The notes below the pieces were generated by a model. The model was not told where the DNA came from. It saw only the letters and a list, made by a program, of their open reading frames with translations, and made no database searches. Shown one piece after another: positions 8,257 to 18,200 of a stretch of DNA of 64,000 nucleotides (its first letter is position 1; each line of letters begins with the position of its first letter). Origin of the DNA: CATQHL01 sp965204655 (GTDB lineage: Bacteria; Actinomycetota; Acidimicrobiia; Acidimicrobiales; CATQHL01); assembly GCA_965204655.1 (NCBI GenBank), contig OZ241998.1, positions 744,001 through 808,000 on the forward strand. The letters are read 5' to 3'. A program made the translations under genes and the position numbers.

Positions 8257-10482
8257 TTATTTAAACATGTAAGTTTGGTAATCCTCGTCAGTTAGAGGTC
8301 GATCTTCTTCCTCTAGCGGGTCAGTCCCCCAACAATCCACGACCGCATCGATACCGGTGCGAACACCGCAGACGTGAGAACCTACGCTGATATAGGAGTA
8401 CCTCCGCTCGCCACCGTTGTGGTCGGTTGGGGCAGGCAGCATCCGCGTTTCGGTGTACAAGTCCCAGCACTCAACCGTCCCGTTTGATTTCAGGCCACAG
8501 GCGTGATCTAACCCTACTTCTAAGGAATCGAACCGCTCCACCCGCCCGTTTTTTTCTCCGTAAGTGTAGTAATCCCCGCTCCTCCACCATCCCCAGCATT
8601 TCACTTCCTTAGTTATGCTTAAAGCACACGCATGACTATTGCCCACTCCCGCATCCACGAACACCCCCTCCGGCGGAAACAACCCATCGTGCCCCAGAAA
8701 CCCCGGTCCAGTTCCCCAGCAGAGCAGGGAACCATCCTCCCGCAACCCGCAAGAATAACCCCAAGACAGAGTGCCAAAAAATGTCGCGTCCCAGCCGGCG
8801 TCTATGAACACCAACGGTTCCCTCGGAGGTACTACCTTACTGTGCCACCTTGCGGCGCCGCCACCCCAGCACTCCACCTCACCCGAAGGGCGCAAACCGC
8901 AAGTGAAATCAACTGAGGCCGCTACTTCGGCGAACTCCCCCTCCGGGGGGCTGGCTTTCCCATACTCGTCCGACCCCCAGCACTCCACTCCTCCGCCCGG
9001 GCGCAAACCGCACGCATGATCGAGCCCCACGCTCAAGGAGGTGAGCCCTGGAGGGGTTTCTGTTTCCCTTAACGGGCCGAAGAAGCACTGAACTGTTCCA
9101 TCAACGAATAATGCGCACGCCTCCTCCCTGACGATTTCGAGTTGGAGGACATTTTCCAACAAATTAAGCTCCTCACCATAATTGTCCCCAAAGTGTCTCC
9201 ACCAACATGACAGGGTGTTATCTACACGAACCCCGCAGGCATCCCCCCATCCCACCTCTACCTGGATGAACTTTTCCCCTTCCGGAGGGCCGTTCGCATC
9301 CCCGGCCTCCCCCTGAAGTACCTTACTCCAGCACTCAACTTCCCCGCCCGGACGCAGACCGCAAGCGTAATCCTCCACTCCTACGGAGACCGACTCGAAC
9401 TCCCCCCCGGGAGGCAGCAGATACGTAATATCCTGATCCGGCTCGAGGCTAGGCTGGTAACTTCCCCAACACTCCACAGAATTATCCAAGCGCAATCCGC
9501 ACACGTCTCCTCCCCCTCCCGGCGCTACCTCCTTAAAAACCCCTGAAGGAGGCAACTGATGACCCATCCTAGAACCTCTAAAACCGCTACCTAAACACTC
9601 AACTTCGCCCGATTGGCGCAGACCGCACACGGAACCCTCACTCGCAGAGATCGTAGTGAACTCCCCACTCAGAGGGAACGCCTCCCCACCCAGTGGGCAC
9701 AACTCTTCACCCAGAATCTCACGGAATAGCACATCCCAGGAGCACAACCCACCCGACCCGCTAGGAGGCATGCCCCAACATTCCGCCCGACCTCCAGGAC
9801 GCAAAGCGCAGGCGTGTTCCAGCCCCACGCTCACTGAAACAAACTCCCCCTCGGGGGGAGGCACAGACGCCAGCGGGTTCGCCCCCCAACACTCCAACTC
9901 ACCGGTGGGGCGTATCCCGCACGCCACTTCATGACCCGCGTCCACAGCCACAAACCTCCCTTCGGGGGTCTCCACAGTAGGCTCCCCCCAACTATCATAG
10001 GCCTCCTCACCTAGACCCAAAAGATCAGACTCCTCTATCGCAAGACGGAACGGCTTCCCCCGATACCAACACTCCACAGTGTAATCCCGCTCATATAAGC
10101 CACAAAAATAATTCAACCCAGCACTCAAACGCTCACGCTCACCCCACGGAACATCAGAAGCAGAAACAGGCAACACCGGAACAGGCAAAGTAGGAAGAGG
10201 GTGCTCATCATCCGGAACACTAGTCGCCGTCACAGGCGGCGCCGCAGTAGTCGTGGTAGTGGTGGTATCAGCAACATCTGTGGCAGCAGTCGAAGTCCCA
10301 GCGGCGGGAGCCGGGGTCGCCTCCCCCGCAGTGGGAAGAGGCGGAACGGAAACCCGCGCCCCCTCCGGGGCGGGCGCAGCCTCAGGCGGGGCAGCCTGCG
10401 GAGTCTCAGGGCTCCCACCACCGCAGGAGGCCGCCAACAGGACAGCAGCCATACACAACGGAAGCCAAGTCTTGCGTCTCAC
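8257..10482 (-). CDS. RCC1-repeat lipoprotein, copy 1 (14 repeats)
   Basis: About 741 residues. GTG at 10482 follows a purine-rich ribosome site (gggagaaagagaaaa). The signal peptide VRRKTWLPLCMAAVLLAASC ends in a lipobox, so the protein should be lipid-anchored outside the cell membrane. A Pro/Ala/Thr linker with a run of seven Thr comes next (residues about 20-110). The rest is 14 repeats of the RCC1 type, each around a signature like HACGLRPGGEVECWG with two conserved Cys. Fourteen repeats suit two seven-bladed beta-propellers. Repeat 11 has an insertion. It is the third and last RCC1 gene in the transcriptional order of the array, after two paralogues and the Fn3-protease gene. Ligand and function are unknown; adhesion or substrate binding is a guess from the fold. 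Confidence 0.82.
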   Translation of the reverse strand: MRRKTWLPLCMAAVLLAASCGGGSPETPQAAPPEAAPAPEGARVSVPPLPTAGEATPAPAAGTSTAATDVADTTTTTTTAAPPVTATSVPDDEHPLPTLPVPVLPVSASDVPWGERERLSAGLNYFCGLYERDYTVECWYRGKPFRLAIEESDLLGLGEEAYDSWGEPTVETPEGRFVAVDAGHEVACGIRPTGELECWGANPLASVPPPEGEFVSVSVGLEHACALRPGGRAECWGMPPSGSGGLCSWDVLFREILGEELCPLGGEAFPLSGEFTTISASEGSVCGLRQSGEVECLGSGFRGSRMGHQLPPSGVFKEVAPGGGGDVCGLRLDNSVECWGSYQPSLEPDQDITYLLPPGGEFESVSVGVEDYACGLRPGGEVECWSKVLQGEAGDANGPPEGEKFIQVEVGWGDACGVRVDNTLSCWWRHFGDNYGEELNLLENVLQLEIVREEACALFVDGTVQCFFGPLRETETPPGLTSLSVGLDHACGLRPGGGVECWGSDEYGKASPPEGEFAEVAASVDFTCGLRPSGEVECWGGGAARWHSKVVPPREPLVFIDAGWDATFFGTLSWGYSCGLREDGSLLCWGTGPGFLGHDGLFPPEGVFVDAGVGNSHACALSITKEVKCWGWWRSGDYYTYGEKNGRVERFDSLEVGLDHACGLKSNGTVECWDLYTETRMLPAPTDHNGGERRYSYISVGSHVCGVRTGIDAVVDCWGTDPLEEEDRPLTDEDYQTYMFK

Positions 10483-10528
10483 TTTTCTCTTTCTCCCTTC
10501 AAAAACGTTCACTAACAACAATAGAGGT

Positions 10529-10730
10529 TCACGGGCGGGTGCGCAAAACCGGCGTCCCCAACGTCCAGTTATGCGCACCATCCAAGCCCGTGCTAGCACC
10601 CAAACCCAAATCCAGGTACATCACCGCGTGCGCCAGAGCTGCAGCCGAAACCGGGTTAAGAGGCTTGTCCGGGTCTCTTTGAGGGTCACCCCTAGTCACA
10701 CCCACGAACACTAACTCATTTCCCCTGATT
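10529..10730 (-). pseudogene. Fossil 3' end of the Fn3-protease gene (between RCC1 copies 1 and 2)
   Basis: The minus strand encodes GNELVFVGVTRGDPQRDP...NWTLGTPVLRTRP followed by a stop. This is nearly the same as the last 65 or so residues of the intact protease gene that ends at 15206 (GHEFVFVGVTRGDPQRDP...TPVSYTRP). It lies between RCC1 copy 2 and RCC1 copy 1, in the same relation to copy 1 as the intact 3' end has to copy 3. There is no upstream coding sequence, so it is a duplication remnant. It may still carry a leader for copy 1. Confidence 0.85.
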
Positions 10731-10733
10731 CCT

Positions 10734-12894
10734 TTAGTAGTTGTAAGGATCATCGTCGGTTAGGGGTAGACCTCCTACCCCGTAGCGGGTCGTTGTGGGA
10801 CCCCAACAATCCACGCCCGCATCGATACCTGTGCGGACACCGCAGACGTGGAAATAGCCTGCGCTGATATACGAGTACCTCCGCTCGCCGCCGTTGCGGT
10901 CGGTCGGAGCATGCAGCACCCTTCTTTGGGTTTGCAGGTTCCAGCACTCCACCGTCTCGTTCGAGCGCAGGCCGCAGGCGTGCCACCCGCCTACTTCTAA
11001 GGAGTCGAACCGCTGCCCGGTTTTTTCTCCGTAAATGTAGTCCCCGCTCCACCCCCAGCATTTCACTTCCTTAGTTACGCTTAAAGCACACGCCTGATAC
11101 CTGCCCACTCCCACGTCCAGGAACACTCCATCCGGCGGAGAAAACAACGGCCGCCTGATCGCCGGGCTATTGTGCAACAGGTTATCTTGTTGGTTGTTCC
11201 CCCAGCAGTGCAGGGAACCATCCTCCCGCAACCCGCACGAATAACCCCAAAACTTAATACTCCGAATTGTAATAGGAACCAGATCATTCAATCTCTCGAA
11301 AGGCCACGGATCGTTGTGCCCGCCCCACCCGGCGTCTATGAGCATTAAGGGTTCCTTTGGGGCTACTACTTTGCTGTGCCTGCCTGCGTCGCCCCAGCAC
11401 TCCACTTCACCTGAAGGGCGCAATCCGCATGTGAAATCAGCTGAGGCTGCTAGTTCGGTGAACTCTCCTTTGGGGGGGCTGGCTTTTCCGTGCTCGTCTG
11501 ACCCCCAGCACTCCACTGCACCGGTGGGGCGCAGACCGCATGCGTGATCGTCGCCCGCGCTCACCGAAGAAAACACGCCCGAGAGAGCTTCTGTTTCCTG
11601 TAACAAGTCGAAGAAGCACTGAACTGTTCCATCCACGAATAAAGCGCACGCATCCCCCCTGCCGATTTCGAGTTGGCGGACGTTGTCTAACATGTGAAAC
11701 TTCTCATGAAACGCTATCACTCTATCAATTACTCTATCGTCGATCTCCGAATGTCTATTCCAGCATAACAAGGTGTTATCCGCACGAACCCCGCAGGCAT
11801 CCCCCCATCCGACCTCCACCTGAGTAAACTTTTCCCCTTCCGGGGGGCCGTTCGCTTCTCCGGCCTCCCCCTTAGTGACCTTGCTCCAGCATTCCGCTTC
11901 CCCGCCTGGGCGCAGACCGCAGGCGTAATCTTCCTCTCCTAGTGTGAGCGACTCGAACTCCCCCCCCCCCCCCCCCCCCGGGGGGCAGCAGATACGTAGA
12001 TTCCCGATTCGTCTCACGCGTGGTGTAGTAATTCCCCCAGCACTCCACGGAATTATCCAAACGCAACCCGCACACGTCCCTTCCTCCGGCGCTGACCGCT
12101 TTGAAAACCCCCGGGGGAGGCGACTGATCCCCCAGCCCCGAACTCTTATAACCACGCCCCCAACACTCAACCTCGCCCGACGGGCGCAAACCGCACACGA
12201 ACTCAACGCCCGCTGCGATAGAAGCGAACTCCCCGGCGGGGGGGAACACCGCCCCCGCCTTGCGAACAGACGTACCCCAACACTCCGCCCGCCCCCCGGG
12301 GCGTAAAGCGCAGGCGTGTTCTATCCCCACGCTCACTGAAACGAACACCCCACCAGGAGGAGGCACAGACGCCAACGGGCTCGCCCCCCAACACTCCAGC
12401 ACACCAGAAGGGCGTATCCCGCACGCCGCCTCACGGCCCGCATCCACCGCCACAAACCCACCCTCCGGAGCATCCACCGAAGGCTCCCCCCAACCATCAT
12501 AGGATTCCTCAACATATTCCTTGCCCGAACCGAAATCGTAATAAGACGTTAGCGTGGGGCGGAACGGCTCCCCCCAATACCAACACTCCACACTACCATC
12601 CCTCCAATACAAACCACACGAATAATTCAACCCAGCACCCAAACGCTCACGCTCACCCCACGGAACAGCATAAACATCTGTGGCAGCAGTCGAAGTCCCC
12701 GACACGGGAACCGGGGGCGCCTCAGTGGGGGGAACCCCCGCAGTGGGAAGAGGCGGAACGGAAACCCGCGCCCCCACTGGGGAGGGCGCAGCCTCAGGCG
12801 AGGCAGCCTGCGGAGTCTCGGGGCTCCCACCACCGCAGGACACCGCCAGCACAACAGCAGCCAAGCACAACGGAAGCCAAGTCTTGCGTCTCAC
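10734..12894 (-). CDS. RCC1-repeat lipoprotein, copy 2, out of frame at a G20 tract
   Basis: Paralogue of the flanking genes, read from GTG at 12894 (signal peptide VRRKTWLPLCLAAVVLAVSC with lipobox). Repeats 1-5 are in one frame and repeats 6-14 in another. The switch lies at the poly-G run (plus-strand C 11960-11979) where the paralogues encode LLPPGGEFES with a short G run. As sequenced (G20) the product ends soon after repeat 5 with unrelated residues. With 19 or 22 G the frame would be open for all 14 repeats (about 719 residues at G19). This is what a slippage-based on/off switch would look like. A decayed gene or a sequencing error in the homopolymer are the alternatives. Both halves are otherwise free of stops and well conserved. 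Confidence 0.75.
11960..11985. repeat. C20-G6 homopolymer inside RCC1 copy 2
   Basis: Twenty C (11960-11979) followed by six G (11980-11985) on the plus strand. The matching site has C7G3 in copy 1 (about 9411-9420) and an interrupted short run in copy 3 (about 14291-14303), so the run expanded in this copy only. On the coding strand it encodes Pro-Pro-Gly(n). G-run lengths of 1 modulo 3 keep the downstream frame open; the observed 20 does not. Confidence 0.9.
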
Positions 12895-12941
12895 CTTTTT
12901 TGTTTCTCCCTTCAACAACGTTCACTAACAACAATAGAGGC

Positions 12942-13073
12942 TCACGGGCGGATGTGCGAAACCGGCGTCCCCAACGTCCAGTTATGCTCACCAGCCAAGC
13001 CCGTGCTAGCATCCAAACCCAAGTTCAGGGTCATCACCGCGTGCACTAGACCTGCAGCCGAAACCGGATTAGG
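12942..13073 (-). pseudogene. Fossil 3' end of the Fn3-protease gene (between RCC1 copies 2 and 3)
   Basis: The minus strand encodes LNPVSAAGLVHAVMTLNLGL...NWTLGTPVSHIRP and a stop, equivalent to the last 43 or so residues of the protease gene ending at 15206. It is shorter than the other remnant because its upstream edge is fused to the 3' end of RCC1 copy 3, whose last codons run into it. The 2264 and 2413 bases between the successive tail stops (15206, 12942, 10529) define the tandem unit. Confidence 0.82.
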
Positions 13074-15159
13074 AAAACCGCTTTAAGATGTAGCGGGTCG
13101 TTGTGGGCCCCCAGCAGTCTATGGCTCCTGGGTATTTGGTGCGGACACCGCAGACGTGGAAATAGCCTGCGCTGATATGCGAGTACCTCCGCTCGTTGCC
13201 GTTGCGGTCGGTCGGGGCCGGCAACACCCGGAGTTGGTTTGGCAAGTTCCAGCACTCCACCGTCCCGTCCGAGCGCAGGCCGCAGGCGTGCCATCCGCCT
13301 ACTTCTAAGGAATCGAACCGCCGCACCTGCCCGGTTTTTTCTCCGTAAGTATAGTCCCCCCCTCCCCCCAACCCCCCCCAGCATTTCACTTCCTTAGTTA
13401 TGCTTAAAGCGCACGCCTGATACCTGCCCACTCCCACGTCCACGAACACACCCTCCGGCGGAGACAACAGCGGCCCATCATCGTATTTCAGGCTGTCGTA
13501 CAGTTGGATGTCGTCTTCGTCCAAGTAAACTAGTTCGTTGCCCCAGCAGAGCAGGGAACCATCCTCCCGTAACCCGCACGAATAACCCCAATCAACCGAA
13601 GAGGGCTCATGAAGGCGGCGACTACTCAGTTGCTCGAAAGGCCAAGGGTGGTTATGCCCTCCCCAACCGGCGTCCACGAACACTAACGGCTCCCTCGGTG
13701 CTACTACTTTGCTGTGCCTCCCTTCTCTGCCGCTTTTGTCCCCGCCCCAGCACTCCACATAACCTGAAGGGCGCAGCCCGCAAGTGAAGTTAACTGAGGC
13801 TGCTAGTTCGGTGAACTCCCCCTCGGGGGGAGTGGCTTTCCCGTGCTCGTCCGATCCCCAGCACTCCACCGCACCACTAGGGCGTATTCCGCATGCGTGA
13901 TCGCTGCTCATGCTCACCGAAGAAAACACGCCCGGGGGGGCTTCAGTCTCCCCGAAAAAGCACTGAACTGTTCCATCAACGAATAAAGCACACGCCTCCT
14001 CCCAGCCTAATTCGAACTGGAGGACATTCTCCAACATGTTAAGCTTCTCATGAAACGGGGAATCCTCGAACCTCAAGTAGCCGTACCAGCATAACAGGGT
14101 GTTATCCACGCGAACCCCGCAGGCATCCCTCCAACCTACCTCCACTTGGGTAAACTTTTCCCCTTCCGGGGGGCCGCCCTCCGGAGGAGTGTTAGACCTC
14201 CCTCGAATTATCCTGCTCCAGCACTCCGCTTCCCCGCCCGGGCGCAGACCGCAAGCGTAATCCTCCTCTCCTAGGGAGATCGACTCGAACTCCCCTCCAG
14301 GGGGCAACAGATACGTAGAAGCCGCAAAATCATCGTTATGGAGGTCGTAGTTCCCCCAGCACTCCACGGAGTTATCCAGGCGCAGCCCGCACACGTCTCC
14401 CTTGCCTCCGGCGCTCACCGCTTTGAAAACCCCCGGGGGAGGCAACGTGTCCCCCTCCCCCGAACTCGTGTAACCGCTGCCCCAACACTCAACCTCGCCC
14501 GACCGGCGCAAACCGCAAACAGAATCATCGCTCGCGGAGATTGAGGTGAACTCCCCGGCGGGGGGGAACATCGCCCCCGCCATGCGAGCAGACGTGCCCC
14601 AACACTCCGCCTGCCCGCCGGGGCGCAAAGCGCAGGCGTGTTCTATTCCCACGCTCACTGAAACGAATACCCCACCAGGGGGAGGCACAGACGCTAACGG
14701 GTTCGCCCCCCAACACTCCAACACACCGCTAGGGCGTATCCCGCACGCCGCCTCACGACCAGCATCCACCGCCACAAACCCCCCATCCGGAGTCTCCACA
14801 GAAGGCTCCCCCCAACCATCATAAACCTCGTCCCAACCAAGAGCAGCAGGAGAATCTGTCATGGGGCGGAACGGCTCCCCCCAATACCAACACTCCGCCC
14901 ACTCTAGATAAGCGAAACACGAATAATTCACCCCAGCACTCAAATCCACGCGAGCCCCCACAGGAATCGCGGAAACAAAAACAGGCGGCACCGCAGCAAT
15001 CGTAGTCGCAGCGACATTCGGCGCCGTGATAGTAACACCATCTGTGGTAGTAGTCGAAATCCCCGCAGCGGGAGCCGGCGGCGCCGGACTCCCTCCACCG
15101 CAGGACACCGCCAACAGGACAGCAGCCATGCACAACGGAAGCCAAGTCTTGCGTCTCAC
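13069..15159 (-). CDS. RCC1-repeat lipoprotein, copy 3 (14 repeats)
   Basis: About 696 residues from GTG at 15159, with ribosome site gggagaaggagaaaa and signal peptide VRRKTWLPLCMAAVLLAVSC (lipobox). After a Pro/Thr/Ala linker there are 14 RCC1-type repeats with the pattern CGLRxSGxVECWG, suggesting two seven-bladed propellers on the cell surface. The start lies 46 bases after the stop of the Fn3-protease gene, so the two are very likely co-transcribed. This appears to be the original arrangement of the array. The C-terminus differs from the paralogues: instead of an acidic tail (LPLTDDDPYNY type) it ends RYILKRFS because a deletion fused the gene to a copy of the protease gene's 3' end. Function unknown. 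Confidence 0.83.
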   Translation of the reverse strand: MRRKTWLPLCMAAVLLAVSCGGGSPAPPAPAAGISTTTTDGVTITAPNVAATTIAAVPPVFVSAIPVGARVDLSAGVNYSCFAYLEWAECWYWGEPFRPMTDSPAALGWDEVYDGWGEPSVETPDGGFVAVDAGREAACGIRPSGVLECWGANPLASVPPPGGVFVSVSVGIEHACALRPGGQAECWGTSARMAGAMFPPAGEFTSISASDDSVCGLRRSGEVECWGSGYTSSGEGDTLPPPGVFKAVSAGGKGDVCGLRLDNSVECWGNYDLHNDDFAASTYLLPPGGEFESISLGEEDYACGLRPGGEAECWSRIIRGRSNTPPEGGPPEGEKFTQVEVGWRDACGVRVDNTLLCWYGYLRFEDSPFHEKLNMLENVLQFELGWEEACALFVDGTVQCFFGETEAPPGVFSSVSMSSDHACGIRPSGAVECWGSDEHGKATPPEGEFTELAASVNFTCGLRPSGYVECWGGDKSGREGRHSKVVAPREPLVFVDAGWGGHNHPWPFEQLSSRRLHEPSSVDWGYSCGLREDGSLLCWGNELVYLDEDDIQLYDSLKYDDGPLLSPPEGVFVDVGVGRYQACALSITKEVKCWGGLGGGGDYTYGEKTGQVRRFDSLEVGGWHACGLRSDGTVECWNLPNQLRVLPAPTDRNGNERRYSHISAGYFHVCGVRTKYPGAIDCWGPTTTRYILKRFS

Positions 15160-15205
15160 TTTTCTCCTTCTCCCTTCAACAACGTTCACCAACAACAATA
15201 GAGGC

Positions 15206-18200
15206 TCACGGGCGGGTGTACGAAACCGGCGTCCCCAACGTCCAGTTATGCTCACCACCCAAGCCCGTGCTAGCATCCAAGCCCAAATTTAGGGACATCA
15301 CTGCGTGCGCTAGACCTGCAGCCGAAACCGGGTTAAGAGGCTTACTCGGATCCCTTTGAGGATCGCCCCTAGTCACACCCACGAACACGAACTCATGCCC
15401 CTGACTCCTGAAATTCGCGAAATCTGAGTCGACCAAATTAACACTAGTCAGCATCATGGAATTACTATCCACCGCATCCTCAACCTGTTCCGGAGTAAAC
15501 ACAACGGGAACGTGGGCATCACGAGAATTCGACGGAGTAGCGTCGTACATGAGTTGTGTGAATGTGTTGGGGTTGGGGTTGGTGCCTTGGGGTGCGCGGT
15601 GGAGTATTACGTACCTGTATGCGTTGTAATAACTTCTTCCGTCTAAGTCTTGGGGGGGTGAGCCTACAACAAAATGCTCCATACTAGGTTTCCCAGGAAT
15701 GAGTCCACTGCTTAGGCTTGCGAATGCGGCTGGGTGGTAGATGGTGTGTAGGTCTTCTTTGTCTCGTTTTGTGATGGTGTCTGATCGGCATTTGGTGGCT
15801 TCGGGGTTTTGTGTGTTGACTATTCTTTGGTAGTCGCGCCAGTCGGGGTTAAGGCCGTCGGCCATTAGCGAACTTTCGATGGTGTTGTTGTTGATCCAGT
15901 GGCAGTTGTTGCCGTAGTCTGCGAGGCCAAGGTAGTGTCCTAGTTCGTGGGTGAACGTTCTGTCGGTTAGTTCTGTCATCATGTGTGTGACCTGGACGGC
16001 GCCGGTCTTGTGGGGAAGCAGGCTTCCGGTGGATCTAGGTTGCACGCAAGCTGCAGACCCAACTGGGCATAAGTTTGTGGTGGAGGCGCAGTTGTTTGCT
16101 GTTGCGGTTGAGCGTCTTGTGGATGCGCAACTAGTGTTGTCGCAGTCGTTAGTTACTCTGGGGGTTGCGGGGCAGTTGGGTCTGTAGTCCATGATCACGG
16201 CTTCGAATCCTTGGTTGTCGCTGCTCATCTCGCCGCTGCCTGCTGCTTCGCCGCAGTCGGCGGGTGTGGAGGCGGTGCCGCTGAAGGCGAACGCCCCGGC
16301 CGGGGCGTTCGCACTGCGGGGCGTGGGGGTTGTTTTTCTGTTGTCTGCGAGGGCTGCGTTCCAGGCGGCGAAAGCCCTGTTGAGGGGTTCTATGAAGTCT
16401 GCTGCGCTGGTGCATATCCTGATCGTCAACCCCAGTTGGATCCGCTCGCTGATAGTAGCGTACTGATCGGGGGGCATACTGTAAGGACGCCAGGCATGTG
16501 CCGATAAAGAAGTGGCAGGGTCCTGCGCTGCCGTTGGCCTGCCATTGCCGGTGTGGGAGGATGTGAGGTTGGCGGCGTTTGTGGTGTTTATTCTGATTTC
16601 GTAGTTTTGTCCTGTGGTGAGTCCTGTGATGGCGTGTCCGTTGTGTTGTTTGTTGAGTTCTCTTGTTCTGGTTTCTGTGGTGTTGGTGGTCCAGTTGGCT
16701 GCGCCGGTGGTTCTGTAGGTGATTGTGTAGTTCGTGAGGGGTTTTCCTCCGTCGCATTCTGGGCGTATCCAGTAGACGTATAGTTGATCGCCATTCTCGG
16801 ATGTGGCGGCTACTTGAGGGCGTCGGGGGGTGTCGGGGGCGGTGGTTGTTCCTCGGGGGGCGGCGGACACGATAGTGCCTCCCACTCTTTCCACTCCTCT
16901 CTGTGCTGCTCTGTGGGCGAATATTCTGATTTCGTGGGTGCAGATGTTGAGTCCGGTGAGTTCGGTGGAGTTCAACCTCCATCCTCTGGCGGTGTGGCGC
17001 GCCGGCATGGGGATGTTGACGGCTGTGGGTGTCAGGTATGTTTGGGACCAGGTGGTTTCTCCTTGGAGTCTCCATTGTATTTGGTAGGTTGAGGGGTTGA
17101 AGGCGTTGGTGTTCTGCCACCAGGCGGCGTTAAGGGCGCCGTTGCGTGAACCGGGGCGGAGGGTGACTGTGGGGGAACGTAAACTCTCGTCGGCGGGGCG
17201 GGCGGGGGTGTTGAGGCAGCCGGAGGAGGTTGTGAGGCGGACTTTGCCCGTTGGGCAGTTGGAGGTTTCTATTGTGGTCCATTCGCTTCTTTCGCCTGGT
17301 ATTTGGTTGTAGGAGGCTGCTTGTATTTCGTAGAAGGTGGCGTTGGGCGGGAGACCGCGGATGGTGTGGGTGAAGTCTTTGCGCCGGACGCCGGGGGTGG
17401 GGAAGTCCGCGCCTGAACTCCAGGGGATGTCTGTGTTTACGTTTGTCCACGTTCCGGTGGAGCCTGCCCGCCACCGTAGTTTGTAGCCGGTTACTGGGTG
17501 GTGGTTGTCCCAGGTTTCCTGCCTCCAGGACACGTTCAGTGTTGAGATGCCAGCTAGGGCGGTTAGTCCTGTGGGGGGGTGTGGGGGGAGGATGCATAGT
17601 CCTTTGCCTTCTACGTGGGTGAGCCTGCCCCTGGAGGGGGTGGAGAACCTGTTCCCGCAAACGGCTAAGACTCCGTGTTGCGTGTACCTGTAGGGGCCTG
17701 CTCCTAGCGTGTTGTATGCTGCTATCCGGATTTGGTAGCGGGCGCCGACCGCCAATCCGGTGATCTTGTACTGCCTGTTCGCCTGCCGGCCGGCTTCGGC
17801 GGCAGGCAGTGCCCGCACTGTGGAGGTTTGCCAGCCGGAACTGGCTCCTATGCGCCGCCATTCTACTAGGTATCCGAGCAGCGCCGCCCCGGAGTTGTCT
17901 GAAGCCAGTTGCCTCCAGTGGACGTCTAAGGTGCCGACTCGCACTCCGGGGTAGACGAAGAAGTAACCCACAGAAGGCGGCACGGACGGGGTCACGCACC
18001 TCAAATCGTAAGGGGAGAAAAACGCCAACCCCTCCGGGCAGGCGGCGGCGCAGCGCCCCCGCCCGAACGGGCGCACCTGCCCCGCAGGGCAAGCAACACG
18101 CCCCGCCGGGGTGATCGCTACTCCTGCGGCGGTTGTCGCGCAAGCGTCAGCGCAGGGGGCGCCCTCAGCGGCGACCCCCGCGCTGGTGCCCAGGCGGTTA

